Source of the DNA: Loxodes magnus
Lineage: Eukaryota > Ciliophora > Karyorelictea > Loxodida > Loxodidae
Assembly: GCA_946699065.1 (NCBI GenBank)
Contig: CAMPDV010000893.1
Location: forward strand, 98,193 to 162,192
Length of the DNA stretch: 64,000 bases
Reading direction: 5' to 3'
Position numbers and translations under genes: made by a program. Positions 50,524-62,900 of the stretch are shown here, in pieces. The notes beneath the pieces are model-generated. The model saw only the letters and a program-made list of their open reading frames with translations. It was not told the DNA's origin and ran no database searches. The stretch's first letter is position 1, and the number at the start of each line of letters is the position of its first letter.

Positions 50524-51140
50524 TCTATTTGGAGTTAAACTATTTAAACTATTTAATTTTTACATTTAAGAATCTAAAATTGGTTAAGTCTTAATGCTAA
50601 TTATTTATGTTAACTTTCTTATTATTTGTATTATTTTAAGTAAAAAAAGGTTTAAGATTGGCGATTTTTTTCTAAGTCTTTTTTCTGAACTTAGTAATTT
50701 TTATTAATAAAAGTTAAAATTTAAGTTAAAGCAAAGTCTTATATTAACTAGCGAAATTTTTTTAAGTAAGAATTATAAAAAAGTAAAAGCAGAGTTAAAA
50801 AACAAAAAACATTCTAGAGTTAGAAAAATTTTTGAAGTATGTACTCGCTTAAATAATTTAATTTTTCTAGCGTTAGAAAATTTTTGAAGTATGTACTAGA
50901 GTTAAAAGTATTAAAATTTCTGGTGTTAGGAAAAATTTTTGGAGTATGTACTAGAGTTAAAAGTATTAAAATTTCTGGTGTTAGGAAAAATTTTTGAAGT
51001 ACGTACTAGAGCTAAAAAATTTTTAATTTTTCTGGCGTTAGAAAAATTTTAGAGTTATGTATTAGAGCTAATTTTTTTTAATTTTATAGTATGGCTTTAG
51101 AAATTTTTTTGAGTTACGTGACAGCGCAAAGTATTTTTAA
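50524..51140. repeat. 3' flank with imperfect tandem repeat of about 55 bp
   Basis: After an AT-rich 280 bases, five to six imperfect copies of a 53-57 bp unit run from about 50805. The shared words are TCTGGTGTTAG (or TCTAGCGTTAG), GAAAAATTTTTGAAGTA and GTACTAGAGTTAAAA. Copies at 50919 and 50974 are the most alike. No gene is recognised. Confidence 0.75.
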
Positions 51141-51244
51141 TTTGCTATAAAATTTAATTACATTTGTTATAATTTTTATTTTTTTTACGATAGGAAAAAT
51201 TTAGTATAATATATAATAAATGGACAGCAGATTAAAATTTTCAT

Positions 51245-51425
51245 GAGTTAGAAGCCCTGAAAATGGCAAAAAGTGTCAAAGCCTTTTTTTGCTCAGCGTT
51301 TTACACTATAGGGCTGAGTTGGGACGGAACAAGTTGGGGGATTTCGGGATTAGTAGAGGGTCAGAAAGGAATAAATTTTTTAAGAGCAAATTTTAAAATA
51401 AAAAAGGATTTTGAAAAAAAATGGG
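51245..51425 (+). repeat. Dispersed direct repeat, copy 1
   Basis: Shares ordered words with 52735-52925: TTTTTTGCTCAGC, TTTTACACT, GGACGGAACAA, TGGGGGA, TCGGGAT, GGTCAGAAAGGAA, AAATTTT. The two copies bracket the 21-bp minisatellite. The plus-strand ORF at 51263-51550 runs through this repeat into the minisatellite and is probably not a gene. Confidence 0.75.
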
Positions 51426-51447
51426 GGAAAAATTTTGAGGCAATTTT

Positions 51448-52645
51448 TTTGAGTTTGGTTTTGAAAATTTTGATTTTGGTTTTGAAAATTTTGATTTTGG
51501 TTTTGAAAATTTTGAGTTTGGTTTTGAAAATTTTGAGTTTGGTTTTTTAAATTTTGAGTTTGGTTTTTTAAATTTTGAGTTTGGTTTTTTAAATTTTGAG
51601 TTTGGTTTTTTAAATTTTGATTTTGGTTTTGAAAATTTTGATTTTGGTTTTGAAAATTTTGATTTTGGTTTTGAAAATTTTGAGTTTGGTTTTTTAAATT
51701 TTGAGTTTGGTTTTGAAAATTTTGATTTTGGTTTTGAAAATTTTGATTTTGGTTTTGAAAATTTTGATTTTGGTTTTGAAAATTTTGATTTTGGTTTTGA
51801 AAATTTTGAGTTTGGTTTTTTAAATTTTGAGTTTGGTTTTTTAAATTTTGAGTTTGGTTTTTTAAATTTTGATTTTGGTTTTGAAAATTTTGATTTTGGT
51901 TTTGAAAATTTTGAGTTTGGTTTTTTAAATTTTGAGTTTGGTTTTTTAAATTTTGAGTTTGGTTTTGAAAATTTTGATTTTGGTTTTGAAAATTTTGATT
52001 TTGGTTTTGAAAATTTTGAGTTTGGTTTTTTAAATTTTGATTTTGGTTTTGAAAATTTTGATTTTGGTTTTTTAAATTTTGATTTTGGTTTTGAAAATTT
52101 TGATTTTGGTTTTGAAAATTTTGATTTTGGTTTTGAAAATTTTGATTTTTGTTTTGAAAATTTTGATTTTGATTTGAAAATTTTGATTTTGGTTTTGAAA
52201 ATTTTGAGTTTGGTTTTTTAAATTTTGAGTTTGGTTTTTTAAATTTTGAGTTTGGTTTTTTAAATTTTGATTTTGGTTTTGAAAATTTTGATTTTGGTTT
52301 TGAAAATTTTGATTTTGGTTTTGAAAATTTTGATTTTGGTTTTGAAAATTTTGATTTTGATTTGAAAATTTTGATTTTGGTTTTGAAAATTTTGAGTTTG
52401 GTTTTTTAAATTTTGAGTTTGGTTTTTTAAATTTTGAGTTTGGTTTTGAAAATTTTGATTTTGGTTTTTTAAATTTTGAGTTTGGTTTTTTAAATTTTGA
52501 TTTTGGTTTTGAAAATTTTGATTTTGGTTTTGAAAATTTTGAGTTTGGTTTTTTAAATTTTGAGTTTGGTTTTTTAAATTTTGAGTTTGGTTTTGAAAAT
52601 TTTGATTTTGGTTTTGAAAATTTTGATTTTGATTTGAAAATTTTC
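51448..52645. repeat. 21-bp T-rich minisatellite
   Basis: About 57 copies of a 21-bp unit, TTTTGATTTTGGTTTTGAAAA. The two common switches are GATTTTGG/GAGTTTGG and TTTTGAAAA/TTTTTTAAA. Single-base-short units (TTTTGATTTGAAAA) occur near 52164, 52350 and 52627. On the minus strand a full unit would read as the heptapeptide NQNQNFQ or NQTQNLK, giving an Asn/Gln-rich, prion-like frame (ATG at 52733). Since this code leaves no stops in such sequence, the open frame carries little weight. Confidence 0.9.
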
Positions 52646-52734
52646 GATTTCGGTGCAAGAAAAAAATTTTAAGAATTGGATTTTGGTATTTTTTTTTGAT
52701 TTTTAGAGCTAAATGAAAGGCGACTAAGATCATT

Positions 52735-52925
52735 TAAAGCATTAAATCGTGAAAAATTTAATTTTGTTTTTTTGCTCAGCTTTTTACACTGCAAGACTTT
52801 TTTCGGACGGAACAAACTGGGGGAAATCGGGATAGATAAAGGTCAGAAAGGAACAAATTTTCCAAAAAAGATTAAAAATATAAAAGGGTTTTGAGAAAAA
52901 ATTGGAATAAAAAAATTAAATGATA
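52735..52925 (+). repeat. Dispersed direct repeat, copy 2
   Basis: Second copy of the sequence at 51245-51425, same orientation, with substitutions and small indels. It carries the same GTGAAAAATTTAATT leader as the partial copy at 53090. Confidence 0.75.
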
Positions 52926-53084
52926 AAATTTTCGATTTTGGTTTCGAATCATATTGATTTTGGGTTGTTCTAATTTTTTTTTAATGGGTTGCGATAATTT
53001 TTTTGATTTTTGGGTAATGAAAAATTTTTGTGATTTTTTTAATTTTTGGAGTTAATAAAAGTAAATAAAAGATCATGTTCAGCC

Positions 53085-53160
53085 TTACATTGTGAAAAAT
53101 TTAATTTTTTTTTTTGCTAAGATGATTAATAAAAAATCTTTTTCGGACGGAATGAACTTT
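53085..53160 (+). repeat. Dispersed direct repeat, partial copy 3
   Basis: Contains GTGAAAAATTTAATTTTTT, TTTTTTGCT and TTTTTCGGACGGAATGAAC, matching the first part of copy 2 (52749-52820); the rest is missing or decayed. Confidence 0.55.
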
Positions 53161-53974
53161 AAAATATTTTTAAACTAAAGCCTTAAAAACGAATTTTTAT
53201 TCGTTTAATGAATATAAGATATACAAAAAAATTTAAAATGTTTTCAAAATGAAAAAAGTTAAAATGCAATTTTGGCGTAAGAATTTGATTCTACAGGAAA
53301 ATTTGATAAGGAAAAAAGAAGGAAAATATTTTGGGTATAAAAAAATTTGAAAACATAGAAAAAAGTTAAGGACTATATAAAAATAAAATTCAGAAAAAAA
53401 AAACTTAATTACTAATTTAAGCTATTTATAGCTTTCTAAAAAGAAAAAAATAGAAACAATTAATAACAAAAAAAATATACAAAGTTCTCATATAGAAAAA
53501 ACAAAATAAAAAAAACGAATCTTGTTAATTTCACTATTAAAAAGATAAAAATCAGAAAAGTATAAAAAACGTTTGATGAAAAAAAGGAAAAATTTAAATC
53601 TAATTTATAAAAATATAAAATCCAATGCAAAATAAATATAAAAAAAAAAATCTTGATATAAAAAAAAAAAAAAAAAATAATCAATGAAATGAATAATTTC
53701 AAAAAAAATGATTTTCATAATAAAATGAATGTATGCATGAAAAGAAAAAAAAAAATTTTTTGAAAATTAAAAAAAAGCAAACTAAGAATTAGAAGCAAAA
53801 TTATTAAGATAAATTTGAAAGATTATAAAATAATTAAAAAAAAATTAGAATGATTTTTAGTATAATGAATAAAAAAAATAATGAAGAGTAGATTTATAAA
53901 GTAATTAGGGATATTATATAAGTGTAAAAAAAAAGTAGGAAAAAGCATCTAGCGATCAGTAAGGTATTTGTAAG
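53161..53974. other. A-rich gene-free stretch
   Basis: Long A runs (for example 53661-53676) and no motif on either strand. Open frames here follow from the absence of stops in this code and show no codon pattern I would trust. Confidence 0.5.
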
Positions 53975-56900
53975 TTTTTATAAAGTGAAGAAGTAAAGTA
54001 AGAAAAGAAGATAGAATTTCAGTTTTAAGGAGTATGCTTTAAGAAGTAAAAAGTATTTTGAAAAGTGAAGAAGTAAAGTAAGAAAAGAAGATAGAATTTC
54101 AGTTTTAAATAGTATGCTTTGAGAAGTTATATTTTAAAAAGTGAAGAAGTAAAGTAAGAAAAGAAGATAGAATTTCAGTTTTAAGGAGTATGCTTTGAGA
54201 AGTAATAAGTATTTTGAAAAGTGAAGAAGTAAAGTAAGAAAAGAAGATAGAATTTCAGTTTTAAGGAGTATGCTTTGAGAAGTAAAAAGTATTTTGAAAA
54301 GTGAAGAAGTAATGTAAGAAAAGAAGATAAAATTTCAGTTTAAAGGAGTATGCTTTGAGAATTAATAAGTATTTTGAAAAGTGAATAAGTAAAGTAAGAA
54401 AAGAAGATAGAATTTCAGTTTTAAGGAGTATTTTTTAGAAATATAAGTATTTAGAAAAGTGAAGAAGTAAAGTAAGAAAAGAAGATAGAATTTCAGTTTT
54501 AAGGAGTATGCTTTGAGAAGTAATAAGTATTTTGAAAAGTGAAGAAGTAAAGTAAGAAAAGAAGATAGAATTTCAGTTTTAAGGAGTATGCTTTGAAAAA
54601 TAATAAGTATTTTAAAAAGTGAAGAAGTAAAGTAAGAAAAGAAGATAGAATTTCAATTTTAAGGAGTATGCTTTGAGAAGTAATAAGTATTTTGAAAAGT
54701 GAAGAAGTAAAGTAAGAAAAGAAGATAGAATTTCAGTTTTAAGGAGTATTTTTTAGAAGTAATAAGTATTTTAAAAAGTGAATAAGTAAAGTAAGAAAAG
54801 AAGATAGAATTTCAGTTTAAAGAGTATGCTTTGAGAAGTAATAAGTATTTAGAAAAGTGAATAGGTAAAGTAAGAAAAGAAGATAGAATTTCAGTTTTAA
54901 GGAGTATGCTTTGAGAAGTAATAAGTATTTAGAAAAGTGAATAAGTAAAGTAAGAAAAGAAGATAGAATTTCAGTTTAAAGGAGTATGCTTTGAGAAGTA
55001 ATAAGTATTTTAAAAAGTGAAGAAGTAAAGTAAGAAAAGAAGATAGAATTTCAGTTTTAAGGAGTATGCTTTGAGAAGTAATAAGTATTTTGAAAAGTGA
55101 AGAAGTAAAGTAAGAAAAGAAGATAGAATTTCAGTTTTAAGGAGTATGCTTTGAGAAGTAATAAGTATTTTGAAAAGTGAAGAAGTAAAGTAAGAAAAGA
55201 AGATAGAATTTCAGTTTAAAGGAGTATTTTTTAGAAGTAATAAGTATTTTAAAAAGTGAATAAGTAAAGTAAGAAAAGAAGATAGAATTTCAGTTTTAAG
55301 GAGTATGCTTTGAGAAGTAATAAGTATTTTGAAAAGTGAAGAAGTAAAGTAAGAAAAGAAGATAGAATTTCAGTTTTAAGGAGTATTTTTTAGAAGTAAT
55401 AAGTATTTTAAAAAGTGAATAAGTAAAGTAAGAAAAGAAGATAGAATTTCAGTTTTAAGGAGTATGCTTTGAGAAGTAATAAGTATTTTGAAAAGTGAAT
55501 AATTAAAGTAAGAAAAGAAGATAGAATTTCAGTTTTAAGGAGTATGCTTTGAGAAGTAATAAGTATTTTAAAAAGTGAAGAAGTAAAGTAAGAAAAGAAG
55601 ATAGAATTTCAGTTTTAAGGAGTATGCTTTGAGAAGTAATAAGTATTTTAAAAAGTGAAGAAGTAAAGTAAGAAAAGAAGATAGAATTTCAGTTTAAAGG
55701 AGTATGCTTTGAGAATTAATAAGTATTTTGAAAAGTGAATAAGTAAAGTAAGAAAAGAAGATAGAATTTCAGTTTTAAGGAGTATTTTTTAGAAATATAA
55801 GTATTTAGAAAAGTGAAGAAGTAAAGTAAGAAAAGAAGATAGAATTTCAGTTTTAAGGAGTATGCTTTGAGAAGTAATAAGTATTTTGAAAAGTGAAGAA
55901 GTAAAGTAAGAAAAGAAGATAGAATTTCAGTTTAAAGGAGTATTTTTTAGAAGTAATAAGTATTTTAAAAAGTGAATAAGTAAAGTAAGAAAAGAAGATA
56001 GAATTTCAGTTTTAAGGAGTATGCTTTAAGAAGTAAAAAGTATTTTGAAAAGTGAAGAAGTAAAGTAAGAAAAGAAGATAGAATTTCAGTTTAAAGGAGT
56101 ATTTTTTAGAAGTTATAAGTATTTTAAAAAGTGAATAAGTAAAGTAAGAAAAGAAGATAGAATTTCAGTTTTAAGGAGTATGCTTTGAGAAGTAATAAGT
56201 ATTTTGAAAAGTGAATAATTAAAGTAAGAAAAGAAGATAGAATTTCAGTTTAAAGGAGTATGCTTTGAGAAGTAATAAGTATTTTAAAAAGTGAAGAAGT
56301 AAAGTAAGAAAAGAAGATAGAATTTCAGTTTTAAGGAGTATGCTTTGAGAAGTAATAAGTATTTTGAAAAGTGAATAATTAAAGTAAGAAAAGAAGATAG
56401 AATTTCAGTTTTAAGGAGTATTTTTGAGAAATAATAAGTATTTTGAAAAGTGAATAAGTAAAGTAAGAAAAGAAGATAGAATTTCAGTTTTAAGGAGTAT
56501 GCTTTGAGAAGTAATAAGTATTTTGAAAAGTGAAGAAGTAAAGTAAGAAAAGAAGATAGAATTTCAGTTTTAAGGAGTATGCTTTGAGAAGTAATAAGTA
56601 TTTTGAAAAGTGAAGAAGTAAAGTAAGAAAAGAAGATAGAATTTCAGTTTTAAGGAGTATGCTTTGAGAAGTAAAAAGTATTTTGAAAAGTGAAGAAGTA
56701 ATGTAAGAAAAGAAGATAAAATTTCAGTTTAAAGGAGTATGCTTTGAGAATTAATAAGTATTTTGAAAAGTGAATAAGTAAAGTAAGAAAAGAAGATAGA
56801 ATTTCAGTTTTAAGGAGTATTTTTTAGAAATATAAGTATTTAGAAAAGTGAAGAAGTAAAGTAAGAAAAGAAGATAGAATTTCAGTTTTAAGGAGTATGC

Positions 56901-59900
56901 TTTGAGAAGTAATAAGTATTTTAAAAAGTGAAGAAGTAAAGTAAGAAAAGAAGATAGAATTTCAGTTTTAAGGAGTATGCTTTGAAAAATAATAAGTATT
57001 TTGAAAAGTGAAGAAGTAAAGTAAGAAAAGAAGATAGAATTTCAGTTTTAAGGAGTATGCTTTGAGAAGTAATAAGTATTTTAAAAAGTGAAGAAGTAAA
57101 GTAAGAAAAGAAGATAGAATTTCAGTTTTAAGGAGTATGCTTTGAGAAGTAATAAGTATTTTAAAAAGTGAAGAAGTAAAGTAAGAAAAGAAGATAGAAT
57201 TTCAGTTTAAAGGAGTATGCTTTGAGAATTAATAAGTATTTTGAAAAGTGAATAAGTAAAGTAAGAAAAGAAGATAGAATTTCAGTTTTAAGGAGTATTT
57301 TTTAGAAATATAAGTATTTAGAAAAGTGAAGAAGTAAAGTAAGAAAAGAAGATAGAATTTCAGTTTTAAGGAGTATGCTTTGAGAAGTAATAAGTATTTT
57401 GAAAAGTGAAGAAGTAAAGTAAGAAAAGAAGATAGAATTTCAGTTTAAAGGAGTATTTTTTAGAAGTAATAAGTATTTTAAAAAGTGAATAAGTAAAGTA
57501 AGAAAAGAAGATAGAATTTCAGTTTTAAGGAGTATGCTTTGAGAAGTAATAAGTATTTTGAAAAGTGAAGAAGTAAAGTAAGAAAAGAAGATAGAATTTC
57601 AGTTTTAAGGAGTATGCTTTGAGAAGTAATAAGTATTTTAAAAAGTGAATAAGTAAAGTAAGAAAAGAAGATAGAATTTCAGTTTTAAGGAGTATGCTTT
57701 GAGAAGTAATAAGTATTTTGAAAAGTGAAGAAGTAAAGTAAGAAAAGAAGATAGAATTTCAGTTTAAAGGAGTATGCTTTGAGAAGTAATAAGTATTTTA
57801 AAAAGTGAAGAAGTAAAGTAAGAAAAGAAGATAGAATTTCAGTTTTAAGGAGTATTTTTTAGAAATAATAAGTATTTTGAAAAGTGAAGAAGTAAAGTAA
57901 GAAAAGAAGATAGAATTTCAGTTTTAAGGAGTATGCTTTGAGAAGTAATAAGTATTTTGAAAAGTGAAGAAGTAAAGTAAGAAAAGAAGATAGAATTTCA
58001 GTTTTAAGGAGTATGCTTTGAGAAGTAATAAGTATTTTGAAAAGTGAAGAAGTAAAGTAAGAAAAGAAGATAGAATTTCAGTTTTAAGGAGTATGCTTTG
58101 AGAAGTAAAAAGTATTTTGAAAAGTGAAGAAGTAATGTAAGAAAAGAAGATAGAATTTCAGTTTTAAGGAGTATGCTTTGAGAAGTAATAAGTATTTTGA
58201 AAAGTGAAGAAGTAAAGTAAGAAAAGAAGATAGAATTTCAGTTTTAAGGAGTATTTTTTAGAAATATAAGTATTTAGAAAAGTGAAGAAGTAAAGTAAGA
58301 AAAGAAGATAGAATTTCAGTTTTAAGGAGTACGCTTTGAGAAGTAATAAGTATTTAGAAAAGTGAAGAAGTAAAGTAAGAAAAGAAGATAGAATTTCAGT
58401 TTAAAGGAGTATGCTTTGAGAAGTAATAAGTATTTTGAAAAGTGAAGAAGTAAAGTAAGAAAAGAAGATAGAATTTCAGTTTTAAGGAGTATGCTTTGAG
58501 AAGTAATAAGTATTTTAAAAAGTGAAGAAGTAAAGTAAGAAAAGAAGATAGAATTTCAGTTTTAAGGAGTATGCTTTGAGAAGTAATAAGTATTTTAAAA
58601 AGTGAAGAAGTAAAGTAAGAAAAGAAGATAGAATTTCAGTTTTAAGGAGTATGCTTTGAGAAGTAATAAGTATTTTGAAAAGTGAATAAGTAAAGTAAGA
58701 AAAGAAGATAGAATTTCAGTTTAAGGAGTATGCTTTGAGAAGTAATAAGTATTTTGAAAAGTGAAGAAGTAAAGTAAGAAAAGAAGATAGAATTTCAGTT
58801 TTAAGGAGTATGCTTTGAGAAGTAATAAGTATTTTGAAAAGTGAATAAGTAAAGTAAGAAAAGAAGATAGAATTTCAGTTTTAAGGAGTATGCTTTGAGA
58901 AGTAATAAGTATTTTGAAAAGTGAAGAAGTAAAGTAAGAAAAGAAGATAGAATTTCAGTTTTAAGGAGTATGCTTTGAGAAGTAATAAGTATTTTGAAAA
59001 GTGAAGAAGTAAAGTAAGAAAAGAAGATAGAATTTCAGTTTAAAGGAGTATGCTTTGAGAAGTAATAAGTATTTAGAAAAGTGAAGAAGTAAAGTAAGAA
59101 AAGAAGATAGAATTTCAGTTTTAAGGAGTATGCTTTGAGAAGTAATAAGTATTTTGAAAAGTGAAGAAGTAAAGTAAGAAAAGAAGATAGAATTTCAGTT
59201 TTAAGGAGTATGCTTTGAGAAGTAATAAGTATTTAGAAAAGTGAATAAGTAAAGTAAGAAAAGAAGATAGAATTTCAGTTTAAAGGAGTATACTTTGAGA
59301 ATTAATAAGTATTTTGAAAAGTGAAGAAGTAAAGTAAGAAAAGAAGATAGAATTTCAGTTTTAAGGAGTATTTTGAGAAGTAATAAGTATTTTAAAAAGT
59401 GAATAAGTAAAGTAAGAAAAGAAGATAGAATTTCAGTTTTAAGGAGTATGCTTTGAGAAGTAATAAGTATTTTGAAAAGTGAAGAAGTAAAGTAAGAAAA
59501 GAAGATAGAATTTCAGTTTTAAGGAGTATGCTTTGAGAAGTAATAAGTATTTTGAAAAGTGAATAAGTAAAGTAAGAAAAGAAGATAGAATTTCAGTTTT
59601 AAGGAGTATTTTTAGAAATATAAGTATTTAGAAAAGTGAAGAAGTAAAGTAAGAAAAGAAGATAGAATTTCAGTTTTAAGGAGTATGCTTTGAGAAGTAA
59701 TAAGTATTTTAGAAAAGTGAATAAGTAAAGTAAGAAAAGAAGATAGAATTTCAGTTTTAAGGAGTATGCTTTGAGAAGTAATAAGTATTTTAAAAAGTGA
59801 AGAAGTAAAGTAAGAAAAGAAGATAGAATTTCAGTTTTAAGGAGTATGCTTTGAGAAGTAATAAGTATTTTGAAAAGTGAAGAAGTAAAGTAAGAAAAGA

Positions 59901-62900
59901 AGATAGAATTTCAGTTTTAAGGAGTATGCTTTGAGAAGTAATAAGTATTTTGAAAAGTGAATAAGTAAAGTAAGAAAAGAAGATAGAATTTCAGTTTTAA
60001 GGAGTATGCTTTGAGAATTAATAAGTATTTTAAAAAGTGAAGAAGTAAAGTAAGAAAAGAAGATAGAATTTCAGTTTAAAGGAGTATGCTTTGAGAAGTA
60101 ATAAGTATTTTGAAAAGTGAATAAGTAAAGTAAGAAAAGAAGATAGAATTTCAGTTTTAAGGAGTATTTTTTAGAAATATAAGTATTTAGAAAAGTGAAT
60201 AAGTAAAGTAAGAAAAGAAGATAGAATTTCAGTTTTAAGGAGTATGCTTTGAAAAATAATAAGTATTTTAAAAAGTGAAGAAGTAAAGTAAGAAAAGAAG
60301 ATAGAATTTCAGTTTTAAGGAGTATGCTTTGAGAAGTAATAAGTATTTAGAAAAGTGAAGAAGTAAAGTAAGAAAAGAAGATAGAATTTCAGTTTTAAGG
60401 AGTATGCTTTGAGAAGTAATAAGTATTTTAGAAAAGTGAAGAAGTAAAGTAAGAAAAGAAGATAGAATTTCAGTTTAAAGGAGTATGCTTTGAGAAGTAA
60501 TAAGTATTTTGAAAAGTGAAGAAGTAAAGTAAGAAAAGAAGATAGAATTTCAGTTTTAAGTAGTATGCTTTGAGAAGTAATAAGTATTTTAAAAAGTGAA
60601 GAAGTAAAGTAAGAAAAGAAGATAGAATTTCAGTTTAAAGGAGTATGCTTTAAGAAGTAATAAGTATTTTGAAAAGTGAATAAGTAAAGTAAGAAAAGAA
60701 GATAGAATTTCAGTTTTAAGGAGTATGCTTTGAGAAGTAATAAGTATTTTGAAAAGTGAAGAAGTAAAGTAAGAAAAGAAGATAGAATTTCAGTTTAAAG
60801 GAGTATGCTTTGAGAAGTAATAAGTATTTAGAAAAGTGAAGAAGTAAAGTAAGAAAAGAAGATAGAATTTCAGTTTTAAGGAGTATGCTTTGAGAAGTAA
60901 TAAGTATTTAGAAAAGTGAAGAAGTAAAGTAAGAAAAGAAGATAGAATTTCAGTTTAAAGGAGTATGCTTTAAGAAGTAATAAGTATTTTGAAAAGTGAA
61001 GAAGTAAAGTAAGAAAAGAAGATAGAATTTCAGTTTTAAGGAGTATGCTTTGAGAAGTAATAAGTATTTTAAAAAGTGAAGAAGTAAAGTAAGAAAAGAA
61101 GATAGAATTTCAGTTTAAAGGAGTATGCTTTGAGAAGTAATAAGTATTTTGAAAAGTGAATAAGTAAAGTAAGAAAAGAAGATAGAATTTCAGTTTTAAG
61201 GAGTATGCTTTGAGAAGTAATAAGTATTTTAAAAAGTGAAGAAGTAAAGTAAGAAAAGAAGATAGAATTTCAGTTTAAAGGAGTATGCTTTAAGAAGTAA
61301 TAAGTATTTTGAAAAGTGAAGAAGTAAAGTAAGAAAAGAAGATAGAATTTCAGTTTTAAGGAGTATGCTTTGAGAAGTAATAAGTATTTTGAAAAGTGAA
61401 GAAGTAAAGTAAGAAAAGAAGATAGAATTTCAGTTTTAAGGAGTATGCTTTGAGAAGTAATAAGTATTTTAAAAAGTGAAGAAGTAAAGTAAGAAAAGAA
61501 GATAGAATTTCAGTTTAAAGGAGTATGCTTTGAGAAGTAATAAGTATTTTGAAAAGTGAAGAAGTAAAGTAAGAAAAGAAGATAGAATTTCAGTTTTAAG
61601 GAGTATGCTTTGAGAAGTAATAAGTATTTTAAAAAGTGAATAAGTAAAGTAAGAAAAGAAGATAGAATTTCAGTTTTAAGGAGTATGCTTTGAGAATTAT
61701 AAGTATAAGTTTATTTCAAAAGTGAAAAATAATAAGTATTTTAAAAAGTGAAGAAGTAAAGTAAGAAAAGAAGATAGAATTTCAGTTTAAAGGAGTATGC
61801 TTTGAGAAGTAATAAGTATTTAGAAAAGTGAATAGGTAAAGTAAGAAAAGAAGATAGAATTTCAGTTTTAAGGAGTATGCTTTGAGAAGTAATAAGTATT
61901 TTGAAAAGTGAAGAAGTAAAGTAAGAAAAGAAGATAGAATTTCAGTTTTAAGGAGTATGCTTTGAGAAGTAATAAGTATTTTGAAAAGTGAAGAAGTAAA
62001 GTAAGAAAAGAAGATAGAATTTCAGTTTAAAGGAGTATGCTTTAAGAAGTAATAAGTATTTTAAAAAGTGAATAAGTAAAGTAAGAAAAGAAGATAGAAT
62101 TTCAGTTTTAAGGAGTATTTTTTAGAAGTAATAAGTATTTTAAAAAGTGAATAAGTAAAGTAAGAAAAGAAGATAGAATTTCAGTTTTAAGGAGTATGCT
62201 TTGAGAAGTAATAAGTATTTTGAAAAGTGAAGAAGTAAAGTAAGAAAAGAAGATAGAATTTCAGTTTTAAGGAGTATGCTTTGAGAAGTAATAAGTATTT
62301 TGAAAAGTGAATAAGTAAAGTAAGAAAAGAAGATAGAATTTCAGTTTTAAGGAGTATGCTTTGAGAAGTAATAAGTATTTTGAAAAGTGAAGAAGTAAAG
62401 TAAGAAAAGAAGATAGAATTTCAGTTTTAAGGAGTATGCTTTGAGAAGTAATAAGTATTTTGAAAAGTGAAGAAGTAAAGTAAGAAAAGAAGATAGAATT
62501 TCAGTTTTAAGTAGTATGCTTTGAGAAGTAATAAGTATTTTGAAAAGTGAAGAAGTAAAGTAAGAAAAGAAGATAGAATTTCAGTTTTAAGGAGTATGCT
62601 TTGAGAAGTAATAAGTATTTAGAAAAGTGAATAGGTAAAGTAAGAAAAGAAGATAGAATTTCAGTTTAAAGGAGTATACTTTGAGAATTAATAAGTATTT
62701 TGAAAAGTGAAGAAGTAAAGTAAGAAAAGAAGATAGAATTTCAGTTTTAAGGAGTATGCTTTGAGAAGTAATAAGTATTTTAAAAAGTGAAGAAGTAAAG
62801 TAAGAAAAGAAGATAGAATTTCAGTTTAAAGGAGTATGCTTTGAGAAGTAATAAGTATTTTAAAAAGCGAATAAGTAAAGTAAGAAAAGAAGATAGAATT

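Noticed and set aside
52260..52733. Asn/Gln-rich prion-like gene on the minus strand
   Set aside because: The frame is the translation of a minisatellite in which most frames are open, and one-base-short units change the frame. There is no independent sign of coding.
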